Source: Prevotella sp. (GTDB lineage Bacteria; Bacteroidota; Bacteroidia; Bacteroidales; Bacteroidaceae). From it: a DNA stretch of 17,743 nt. The notes under the pieces were generated by a model. The model saw nothing but the letters and a program-made list of their open reading frames with translations. It did not search any database and had not been told where the DNA came from. Each line of letters opens with the position of its first letter. Within the stretch, counting starts at the first letter, position 1. Shown piece after piece: positions 10,035 through 16,386 of the stretch. Location of the stretch: the NCBI GenBank assembly GCA_020026195.1, contig JAHHQW010000050.1, positions 1-17,743 on the forward strand. Direction: 5' to 3'. The position numbers and the translations under genes were made by a program.

Positions 10035-11849
10035 ATGAAAAGAATACTTTTTCTTTTAAAAATCTATGCCGTTGTGTTAGCGGCCTTCTTAATCCAAAAA
10101 CCTTTATTCATGCTATACAACGACTCTATATCAAGAGACGTTGCCTTTTACGACTACATAAGAGTGATAATTCACGGTTTTACACTTGATGCCGCCACAG
10201 CAGGCTATATGGTAGCACTGCCCTGGCTTCTCATCATGGTAAGTATATGGCTCAAGCGTACACCTGTAAGAATGTGCCTCACATGGTGGTACGTTATCGT
10301 TGCACTCTTCATATCAACAGTATGCGTTGTTGATGCATCGCTCTACCCCTTCTGGGGATTCAAGCTCGATGCCACGATATTCCAGTTCTTAGACTCTCCT
10401 AAGAATGCATTTGCAAGCGTATCGGGATGGTTCATTGCCATTCGTACGATAATAACACTCCTTATAGCAGCAGCTCTGACATACATTCTCTACAGAGTTA
10501 CTCCTAAGATGCTTGAGGCAGAAAAGAAACGTAAGAAAACATGCATTCTCGGCATTCTCTTTGGCGGAATTCTTTTCATTATTATTCGCGGTGGCGTAAC
10601 AGAATCAACATCAAACATCGGTCAGGCTTATTTCTGTAATGATGAGTTCTTAAATCACTCAGCCGTAAATCCCGGATTCAGTATGCTTTACTCAATGGGA
10701 AAGACAACCAATTATGACGACGAATTCAATTTCTTTGAGGAAAAAGAACGTAAGGAACTGTTTGATGGTCTGTATCCCACTAAGGGTAAGAATGTTACAG
10801 AACTGCTTAAAAACAAACGCCCAAACATCCTTATTGTACTTATGGAGGGATTTGGCGGTGTGTTCGTCGATCCGTTGGGTGGTGAGAAAGATGTAAGTCC
10901 TAACATCAATCGTCTGTCAAAAGAAGGTATTTTCTTTACCAACTGTTATGCCAACAGTTATCGTACCGACCGTGGAACTATATGTGCACTCAGCGGTTAT
11001 CAGAGTTTCCCGAAACATTCGGTAATGAAAATTCCGGCCAAGAGCCGTACACTGCCTGCAATTGCCGGCAAACTGGTTAAGGAGGGTTATAAGACAGACT
11101 TCTTATATGGTGGAGACATCAACTTCACAAATATGAAGAGCTATCTATTAGGCAGCGGTTATCAGAGACTTACTGCCGATGTAGACTTTAACCTTACAGA
11201 CCTGAAGAATGTGTGGGGTGTTAATGATGATATTACTTTCGAATGGCTTTATAATGACATAAAGAACCGTAAGGACGGTCCCTGGTTTACAACATTCCTT
11301 ACACTGAGCAGTCACGATCCGTTTGATGTTCCGTTTGACAAGTTTACTGATAAGATAAAGAATTCATTTGCATTTACCGACTATCATCTCGGTAAGTTCA
11401 TTGAACGACTGAAGAAACTGCCCGAATGGGAAAATATGCTTGTAATATGTCTTCCCGACCATGGTTTCTATTATCCGCGCGAGGGTCTCGTACATGCTCC
11501 CCGCATCCATCACATTCCGATGTTATGGCTTGGCGGTGCTATAAAGGAACCTATGGAGATAAATACACTGATGAGTCAGACCGACCTTGCAGCAACACTT
11601 TTGGGACAGCTTGGAATCAGTCACGACGAGTTTAATTTCAGCCGTAACGTAACAGGTGAGGAATATACTTATCCGTTTGCCTATTACACTTACAACAATG
11701 GCTTCGCTTTCATTGACAGCACCGGAGTGACAATGGTTGACAACAACTCTAATCAGGTGGTAATCGACAAACCTTCAGCCAATGAACGTCGTAAGAAACT
11801 TGGAGAGGCTATTCTTCAGAGTTCGCACGACGACCTGTCAAGAAGATAA
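10035..11849 (+). CDS. LTA synthase-like sulfatase-fold membrane enzyme
   Basis: A 604-residue protein with five N-terminal membrane helices within about residues 1-190 and a large C-terminal sulfatase-fold domain expected in the periplasm, the same layout as lipoteichoic acid synthase. Visible active-site parts: metal-binding Glu271 in IVLMEGFGG; the probable nucleophile Thr311 in SYRTDRGTICAL; SSHDPFDVPF; and Asp475-His476 in CLPDHGFYY followed by HAPRIHHIPMLWLGG. In Gram-positive bacteria relatives transfer glycerol phosphate. Gram-negative members include phosphoglycerol and phosphoethanolamine transferases acting on glycans or lipids, so the substrate here is open. I start at ATG 10035 rather than an in-frame TTG at 10002, because MKRILFLLKIYAVVLAAF is a normal membrane start. 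A strong terminator follows the gene. Confidence 0.88.
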   Translation: MKRILFLLKIYAVVLAAFLIQKPLFMLYNDSISRDVAFYDYIRVIIHGFTLDAATAGYMVALPWLLIMVSIWLKRTPVRMCLTWWYVIVALFISTVCVVDASLYPFWGFKLDATIFQFLDSPKNAFASVSGWFIAIRTIITLLIAAALTYILYRVTPKMLEAEKKRKKTCILGILFGGILFIIIRGGVTESTSNIGQAYFCNDEFLNHSAVNPGFSMLYSMGKTTNYDDEFNFFEEKERKELFDGLYPTKGKNVTELLKNKRPNILIVLMEGFGGVFVDPLGGEKDVSPNINRLSKEGIFFTNCYANSYRTDRGTICALSGYQSFPKHSVMKIPAKSRTLPAIAGKLVKEGYKTDFLYGGDINFTNMKSYLLGSGYQRLTADVDFNLTDLKNVWGVNDDITFEWLYNDIKNRKDGPWFTTFLTLSSHDPFDVPFDKFTDKIKNSFAFTDYHLGKFIERLKKLPEWENMLVICLPDHGFYYPREGLVHAPRIHHIPMLWLGGAIKEPMEINTLMSQTDLAATLLGQLGISHDEFNFSRNVTGEEYTYPFAYYTYNNGFAFIDSTGVTMVDNNSNQVVIDKPSANERRKKLGEAILQSSHDDLSRR

Positions 11850-11871
11850 TAACACGATTTCACTAATATTT

Positions 11872-11912
11872 AAAATGCCGTACATGATAATTTGCTTGTA
11901 CGGCATTTTTAT
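11872..11912 (+). terminator. Rho-independent terminator after the sulfatase-fold gene
   Basis: Arms AAAATGCCGTACA (11872-11884) and TGTACGGCATTTT (11897-11909) are perfectly complementary over 13 bases around a 12-base loop. They are followed by T-rich sequence. It closes the mazG-to-sulfatase run and separates it from the BlaI module. Confidence 0.9.
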
Positions 11913-11985
11913 TGTTTTTATCTGTTAAAGTGTAAGAAACATGGTGTTATGAGTTAATTAATGTTATAATAAATGTTATTTAACT

Positions 11986-11997
11986 ATACAAATGTAT
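11986..11997. promoter_or_regulatory. Candidate BlaI/MecI-type operator dyad
   Basis: ATACA-AA-TGTAT is a perfect 12-bp dyad with the core TACA-N2-TGTA, the half-site pattern known for BlaI and MecI repressors. It lies 31 bases before a -7 box and 57 bases before the first BlaI-like start. Autoregulation by the adjacent repressor is an inference. Confidence 0.5.
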
Positions 11998-12027
11998 CTT
12001 TATAAATATAACAATAATTAAATTTGT

Positions 12028-12035
12028 TATATTTG
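12028..12035 (+). promoter_or_regulatory. Candidate -7 box for the first BlaI-like gene
   Basis: TATATTTG matches TAnnTTTG and ends 18 bases before ATG 12054. A second match, TAAATTTG, sits just upstream at 12019-12026. The first box lies inside a short dyad, ATATT-TGC-AATAT (12029-12041). No correctly spaced TTG was found upstream. Confidence 0.5.
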
Positions 12036-12053
12036 CAATATAGAGATACAATT

Positions 12054-12428
12054 ATGGGAATGCTTATTTTGACACCTAAGGAAGAAGAAGTTCTTAGGAT
12101 GTTTTGGGAACGAGGAAAACTGTTTGTCAATGAAATACGTTTACTCTACCCTACACCCAGACCACACTTCAATACTGTTTCTACCTTTGTGCGTGCGTTG
12201 GAGAGCAAAGGTTACGTAAGTCATGAGGTTGTCGGTATGTCATACAGATATTATGCAGTGGTAAGCGAGGACGAATATTGTACAGACAAGCTTAATACTC
12301 TGATAAAAGATTATTTTAGCAATTCGCCCAACCGTGTGGTCTCAACCCTTATTGCAAATGGAAGAGTTACGGAAGATGACTTACGTATTCACATGGTAAG
12401 GGCAAGAAACATGAAAAACAATAATTAA
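12054..12428 (+). CDS. BlaI/MecI-family winged-helix repressor, first paralogue
   Basis: A 124-residue protein of the BlaI/MecI/CopY family. The N-terminal winged helix opens with LTPKEEEVLRMFWERG. The recognition-helix region is RPHFNTVSTFVRALESKGYVSHE, given here only as a position guide (about residues 38-60), followed by the wing (YRYYAVV). The C-terminal ~45 residues are the dimerisation part, which is cut by the partner protease in characterised systems. Roughly half of its residues match the second paralogue by eye, including the entire segment PRPHFNTVSTFV. Unlike that paralogue it has no protease gene directly after it. The longer reading from TTG 12024 would run through the promoter box, so ATG 12054 is preferred; ATG 12060 is also possible. 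The target is unknown, but autoregulation through the dyad at 11986 is plausible. Confidence 0.9.
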   Translation: MGMLILTPKEEEVLRMFWERGKLFVNEIRLLYPTPRPHFNTVSTFVRALESKGYVSHEVVGMSYRYYAVVSEDEYCTDKLNTLIKDYFSNSPNRVVSTLIANGRVTEDDLRIHMVRARNMKNNN

Positions 12429-12540
12429 ACAGCAGATTGTATTTCTTTATATTTTATCACTCTATATTAATAATGTGTAAGTAATGAAACGGCCCATTTT
12501 TTCAATATTTACATATAATTTTTTGTCTTATTTCTAAAAT

Positions 12541-12612
12541 AACTAACTTTTTTAGTTGCACGTATCGTACAAATCATTATATTTGCAAATAGAATAATTA
12601 AAACTTTTAGTT
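12541..12612. promoter_or_regulatory. Promoter and nested dyads of the second BlaI-like gene
   Basis: A -33 TTG at 12556-12558 and a -7 TATATTTG at 12578-12585 are separated by 19 bases, the expected Bacteroidota spacing. It is the best promoter in the window. AACT-N5-AGTT (12545-12557) overlaps the -33 element, ATTTGCAAAT (12581-12590, perfect palindrome) overlaps the -7 box, and AACT-TTT-AGTT (12602-12612) abuts the start codon. The two AACT/AGTT dyads could be repressor sites flanking the promoter. Confidence 0.6.
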
Positions 12613-12972
12613 ATGGAAAAACTAACACAGAAAGAAGAAGAACTTATGAAATTGTTTTGGAAGCATGGCGCAATGTTTGTCCGCGAGATCGTAGAATTAT
12701 ATCCAGAGCCACGCCCCCACTTCAATACAGTTTCTACATTTGTTCATCTGCTTGAAGATAAAGGTTATGTCTCTCACGAAAAGATAGGAAACACACACCG
12801 CTACTATGCAGTCATAGACGAAAAACAATATTCCAAGAACAGTCTGAGTGATGTTATAAGTCACTGTTTCAAGAACTCATACGTGAGTGCTGTCTCAGCT
12901 CTTGTAGAAGAAGATAAAATATCCGTAGACGAACTGCGTGAACTGATAAGTCGCATAGAAAATCAGAAATAA
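12613..12972 (+). CDS. BlaI/MecI-family winged-helix repressor, second paralogue
   Basis: A 119-residue BlaI-type repressor. It opens LTQKEEELMKLFWKHG and keeps the PRPHFNTVSTFV and KGYVSHE recognition-helix segments shared with the first paralogue. It then has HRYYAVI in the wing and a divergent C-terminal dimerisation region. Because the DNA-reading helix is nearly unchanged while the C-terminus differs, the two repressors may read similar operators but respond to different inactivating signals (inference). Its stop is followed after one base by the ATG of an M56 protease, the standard BlaI-BlaR1 arrangement, which suggests that the protease senses a signal and cleaves this repressor. A well-formed promoter precedes it. 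Confidence 0.92.
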   Translation: MEKLTQKEEELMKLFWKHGAMFVREIVELYPEPRPHFNTVSTFVHLLEDKGYVSHEKIGNTHRYYAVIDEKQYSKNSLSDVISHCFKNSYVSAVSALVEEDKISVDELRELISRIENQK

Positions 12973-12973
12973 T

Positions 12974-14857
12974 ATGATGTACGATTTATTTATATATGCT
13001 CTCAAGGCAAGTGCCTGTACAGGAGTGTTCTTTGTATTCTATAAACTCTTATTATCCAGAGAGACGTTTCACCGCATCAACAGAATAATGCTGTTACTTG
13101 GCATTGCAGCTTCTTTCTTGCTGCCTCTGCTTGTGGTTACCATCACTAAAGAGGTTCCTCTTGCCGTCGCATCAGATGAAATAGTAGTTACCGATGCCAG
13201 TGCGGTTACTAACGAACCTCTTGTCAATGACATGATTATTGAACATTTTCTGGGCATTATCTATATAGTTGGAATAATTGCCATGCTCTTACGCCTTTCT
13301 GTATCTGTTCTTCATATTTTCAAAATTGTAAAGAACGGTAAGAGAACAAAACTGAAGGATGGCAGCGTGCTGGTTACAACAGACTCTAACATTGGTGCTT
13401 TCAGCTGGCTGAAATACATTGTTATTTCTAAATATGAGGATGATGACGCACGCAGAATGATAATGTTGCACGAACAGGGACACATACGTATGCACCACAC
13501 GATAGACCTTCTGTTACTTGACGTTCTCGGATCAATGCAGTGGTTCAATCCGTTTATGTGGATGCTTCGCGCCGAACTTAAGAATATTCATGAGTTTGAA
13601 GCTGACAGTTATGTGCTGAGCACCGGCGCCGATGCCAAAGAATATCAGTTGTTACTAATTAAAAAAGCTGTTGGCGCGAGCCGCTATTCTGTTGCCAACA
13701 GCTTCAATCATAATAAACTTAAAATCAGAATTACTATGATGTTAAATGAAAAATCAAGTAAGTTAGCAAGAGCCAAGGCTCTGCTTATGTTGCCGTTACT
13801 CTGTGTCGGAGTCATGGCGTTCGCAGAAACAAATTATGTTTATGCTGTGGACAAAGGTAGTGAAAAATCTGTTGAAATCGACAAGAAAGTCCCTACAAAA
13901 GTTCTTTACGTAGTAGATGGTAAGAAGATGCAGTCTGTCGACAATCTTAACAATGACGATATTGCAGGAATTATTGTCTTAACGAACGAAGATGCTGCCG
14001 TTTATGGTGATTACGACAAAGTTCTTGAGATTACTACAAAAAAGAATGACGTAAAAGACATAATCGTAAATGGTATTGTGAAAGATAATGAGGGAAAACC
14101 CGTAATTGGTGCAGTGGTAAAAGTCGTGAACGGTAAAAATAGAGCAGTTACCGACCGTAATGGAAAGTTTACGTTAAAGGCTAAAAGTACAGATATAATA
14201 TCTGCAAGTTATGCAGGCTACAGAACAGTAAACATGAAGGCTGCCGGTGACATGGTCTTTGAGATGAAACACAAATTCCCTGCTACTAAAGGAACTCCGA
14301 CAAAGATAAAAAAGACGTCAGATACTTCGTACAGTAGTTCTGTAAGCACAAGTGGCGACAAAGTTCTTACAATTACCCGTACCGAAAAAGATAATCATGA
14401 CGGAACAGTTGCAACCTCAACATCAATTACTTCAAAAGAAGGTTCAGACGTAATAGAAATCTATGACAATGACGGAGACAAGGTTTCGGTTAAAAATAAC
14501 GGTAAGAGCTTGGAAAGCCCTACAATCATTGCAGATGGAAAAGAAATTATGTCGATTAACGATATTAAAAGTGAGGGAATAGAGTCTGTGACCGTAGACA
14601 AACAAAAGAATACAATCTTCGTAACACTTAAGAAAAAAGCCAAGCCTACAACATCACATACACCGAACGTTGTGAAAGTAATTCCTGGTGATGGCAAAAA
14701 ATATTATGTGACGAGAGATAACGGTACGATGGATATTATATATGCCAAAAACGAAAATGAAGCAATAAAGTATTGTATGAAACATTATAAGGAAAGCGTT
14801 CTTCTTACAAAACGTCCGAATGGAGGATATATAAAAGTTATACATCCAGATAAATAA
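12974..14857 (+). CDS. BlaR1-like M56 metalloprotease sensor with CarboxypepD_reg-like and TonB-plug-like ectodomain
   Basis: A 627-residue inner-membrane sensor protease. Hydrophobic helices lie at about residues 5-27, 36-57 and 90-116, and a fourth at 268-286. Between the third and fourth is the M56 zinc protease domain, with HEQGH at 166-170 and a downstream acidic ligand in HEFEAD (206-211). In BlaR1 an external signal activates this domain, leading to loss of the repressor. The C-terminal ~340 residues should lie in the periplasm. They contain no penicillin-binding transpeptidase domain. Instead they show a plug-like segment (about 308-357, LYVVDGKKM, DDIAGIIVLTNEDAAVYG, ITTKK), a carboxypeptidase-regulatory-like domain (about 363-432, GIVKDNEGKPVIGAVVKV, TDRNGKFTL), and a second weaker plug-like segment (about 516-556, IIADGKEIMS, GIESVTV). 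The signal is unknown. It is co-transcribed with the second BlaI paralogue, and an ATG at 12977 is an alternative start. Confidence 0.88.
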   Translation: MMYDLFIYALKASACTGVFFVFYKLLLSRETFHRINRIMLLLGIAASFLLPLLVVTITKEVPLAVASDEIVVTDASAVTNEPLVNDMIIEHFLGIIYIVGIIAMLLRLSVSVLHIFKIVKNGKRTKLKDGSVLVTTDSNIGAFSWLKYIVISKYEDDDARRMIMLHEQGHIRMHHTIDLLLLDVLGSMQWFNPFMWMLRAELKNIHEFEADSYVLSTGADAKEYQLLLIKKAVGASRYSVANSFNHNKLKIRITMMLNEKSSKLARAKALLMLPLLCVGVMAFAETNYVYAVDKGSEKSVEIDKKVPTKVLYVVDGKKMQSVDNLNNDDIAGIIVLTNEDAAVYGDYDKVLEITTKKNDVKDIIVNGIVKDNEGKPVIGAVVKVVNGKNRAVTDRNGKFTLKAKSTDIISASYAGYRTVNMKAAGDMVFEMKHKFPATKGTPTKIKKTSDTSYSSSVSTSGDKVLTITRTEKDNHDGTVATSTSITSKEGSDVIEIYDNDGDKVSVKNNGKSLESPTIIADGKEIMSINDIKSEGIESVTVDKQKNTIFVTLKKKAKPTTSHTPNVVKVIPGDGKKYYVTRDNGTMDIIYAKNENEAIKYCMKHYKESVLLTKRPNGGYIKVIHPDK

Positions 14858-14891
14858 ACATTGTATTTTAAATTAATAAATCACTGTAAAC

Positions 14892-14935
14892 TACCCCTTA
14901 AAGTTAAAAACAACTTTAGGGGGTATGTTTGTTTA
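14892..14935 (+). terminator. Rho-independent terminator of the BlaI-M56 operon
   Basis: TACCCCTTAAAGTT (14892-14905) pairs with AACTTTAGGGGGTA (14912-14925) over 14 positions with one G-T wobble, around a six-base loop. It is followed by TGTTTGTTTATTT. It begins 34 bases after the M56 stop. Confidence 0.85.
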
Positions 14936-15038
14936 TTTATTCCTTACATTATATGTTCTTTCATATAGTATTCACTTTTGTTTATTTTAACGCTCTTTTT
15001 ACACCTTTTCAAATAATATGCGTTTATAAATATATGTA

Positions 15039-15070
15039 ATTGTAAGCAAATAAGGGTTATTTGTAACAAT
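15039..15070. promoter_or_regulatory. Extended imperfect dyad upstream of the BspA-like gene
   Basis: CAAATAA (15047-15053) and TTATTTG (15057-15063) are exact complements around GGG. They are flanked by ATTGT (15039-15043) and ACAAT (15066-15070), so the symmetry covers about 32 bases. It lies about 46 bases before the -33 element, the position of an activator or repressor site. Function is inferred. Confidence 0.4.
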
Positions 15071-15115
15071 ATATTACTTTTTTAAAGAAAATACTTAAAT
15101 TATGGTTGTAGAATC

Positions 15116-15147
15116 TTGAATATAATGAAAAAAAATGATTATATTCG
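15116..15147 (+). promoter_or_regulatory. Candidate promoter of the BspA-like gene
   Basis: A TTG at 15116-15118 is followed after 21 bases by TATATTCG at 15140-15147, one base off TAnnTTTG. The box ends 36 bases before ATG 15184. Confidence 0.5.
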
Positions 15148-15183
15148 CAATAGTTAGTAATTAATCATCAAAACTCATACGTT

Positions 15184-16011
15184 ATGAAAAAATTATTTAC
15201 TTTATTTGCATTATTTATCATGGCCATTGCCGTAAATGCCTATGATGTTGTTGTTGACAATATGTGCTTCACCCTTAACAAACAGGACATGACTGCCACA
15301 TTAGTACAGGACGAGAGTTATACTTATAAGTATATTGGAGATGTCGTTATACCTGAAAAAATAACAGTAGAAGGTGCGGAATATACTGTTACAGGTATTG
15401 GAATGTATGCATTCTTCTATTCAAATGATCTTCTTTCTGTAAAAATCCCAGAAACAGTTGAAGTAATTGAAACTTATGCTTTTTCTTGGTGTAAGGCTCT
15501 GAAAGAGATCGTTATCCCTTCTAAGGTTAAAATATTAAATACTTATTTATTCTCCGATTGTAGTGCGTTGGAAAAGATCACTCTTCCTGAAGGAGTCGAG
15601 GAAATTACAGAAGGTGTTTTCTACAACTGTACATCACTTAAGTCGCTTACTCTTCCTTCTACATTGAAGGTTATTGAAGGTCCATGGATTTTCAACGGCT
15701 GTACAAGTCTAACAGAAATTCATGCAAAGATGGCTACCCCGATGCCGATTGCACAGGAAATCTTTGATTATGATACATATGATAACTGTACACTTTATGT
15801 TCCTGCTGGAAAAAGTAGCGTATACATGGAAACAATGTACTGGGATTTATTTGTTAACATTATGGAAGAAGATGCTGAGCCGGTAGGTATCGAAGGTGTT
15901 GTTGCCGACGAAGCTGAAAACAATGTAATGTACGATCTTCAGGGCCGCAGAATTTACGCTCCCGTCAAAGGTATATATATCCAGAATGGTAAGAAGATCA
16001 TTAAGAAATAA
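15184..16011 (+). CDS. BspA-family leucine-rich-repeat secreted protein
   Basis: A 275-residue protein with a signal peptide (MKKLFTLFALFIMAIAVNA), nearly the same at its start as that of the propeller-like protein at the left of the window. Residues ~60-180 contain about five LRR_5 (BspA-type) repeats of roughly 23 residues, with the pattern I-P-x-x-V-x-x-I-x-x-x-A-F-x-x-C-x-x-L (for example IPETVEVIETYAFSWCKAL and LPEGVEEITEGVFYNCTSL). A linker with CTLYVPAGKSSVY follows, as is usual in these proteins. The C-terminus (NVMYDLQGRRI, then KGIYIQNGKKIIKK) is the short tail seen on many Prevotella secreted proteins and thought to mark them for export or surface display. BspA-type repeats are linked to adhesion and host protein binding; the ligand here is unknown. 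It is a short member of the family and a single-gene unit. Confidence 0.9.
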   Translation: MKKLFTLFALFIMAIAVNAYDVVVDNMCFTLNKQDMTATLVQDESYTYKYIGDVVIPEKITVEGAEYTVTGIGMYAFFYSNDLLSVKIPETVEVIETYAFSWCKALKEIVIPSKVKILNTYLFSDCSALEKITLPEGVEEITEGVFYNCTSLKSLTLPSTLKVIEGPWIFNGCTSLTEIHAKMATPMPIAQEIFDYDTYDNCTLYVPAGKSSVYMETMYWDLFVNIMEEDAEPVGIEGVVADEAENNVMYDLQGRRIYAPVKGIYIQNGKKIIKK

Positions 16012-16151
16012 ATGATTATCAATAATCCTGATATTAAAGATAGTTTTTTGATATTTGATACACTTGTTATCCTGTCTGTTTGGGGACAAGTAAACTATAC
16101 GAAATAATTGCAGTAAATTATACACTATTCTTTGATATCAGTGAAAGAGTC

Positions 16152-16190
16152 GCCCCCGAAAGTTTTTGTTAGACTTTCGGGGGCTTGTTA
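16152..16190 (+). terminator. Hairpin terminator downstream of the BspA-like gene
   Basis: GCCCCCGAAAGT (16152-16163) and ACTTTCGGGGGC (16173-16184) are perfectly complementary over 12 bases around a nine-base loop, followed by TTGTTATGT. The T-run is modest, and the site is 140 bases after the stop, leaving an unusually long 3' untranslated stretch. Confidence 0.75.
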
Positions 16191-16300
16191 TGTCATGTAA
16201 CCGACACGCATTTTATTATCCTTTCAAGGACAGAAGTCCATTTCATTTATTCTGATGAAAAATGTATATAGTATTTGTACTGCCATGACAATATGGCTAA

Positions 16301-16331
16301 ACAAAAAAGTCCGGTTACTGTGCCGAACTTT
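16301..16331 (-). terminator. Terminator of the Plug-like gene
   Basis: Read on the minus strand, AAAGTTCGG (16331-16323) pairs with CCGGACTTT (16314-16306) with one wobble around an eight-base loop. It runs directly into TTTTGTTT (from 16308 down). It lies about 55 bases after the stop at 16387. Confidence 0.75.
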
Positions 16332-16386
16332 GTTCCAGTCTGTATTTTTAGTATTTATGTTATGTCACGTGTTATCAGGGTTTATG

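Larger units (their letters stand above)
14858..15183. other. 326-base intergenic region between the sensor protease and the BspA-like gene
   Basis: It contains a terminator for the upstream gene (14892-14925), an extended dyad (15039-15070) and a promoter for the downstream gene (15116-15147). The rest is AT-rich without a credible gene. Confidence 0.6.
16012..16386. other. 375-base convergent intergenic region with two terminators
   Basis: The region lies between the convergent BspA-like and Plug-like genes. It holds a rightward hairpin (16152-16184) and a leftward one (16301-16331). It also holds a short palindrome GATTAT-CA-ATAATC right after the BspA-like stop (16014-16027) and, at 16128-16138, a copy of the 11-mer TTCTTTGATAT that forms one arm of the dyad at 1754-1776. 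No convincing gene was found. Confidence 0.55.

Noticed and set aside
12024..12053. TTG start for the first BlaI-like gene
   Set aside because: The added codons are read through the TATATTTG promoter box, and BlaI proteins start close to the LTPKEEE segment.
12974..14857. Classical beta-lactam resistance sensor
   Set aside because: The BlaI-BlaR1 layout invites this, but the ectodomain has no transpeptidase fold and no beta-lactamase gene is nearby. The only S-x-x-K match (SGDK, residues 460-463) lacks the surrounding context.
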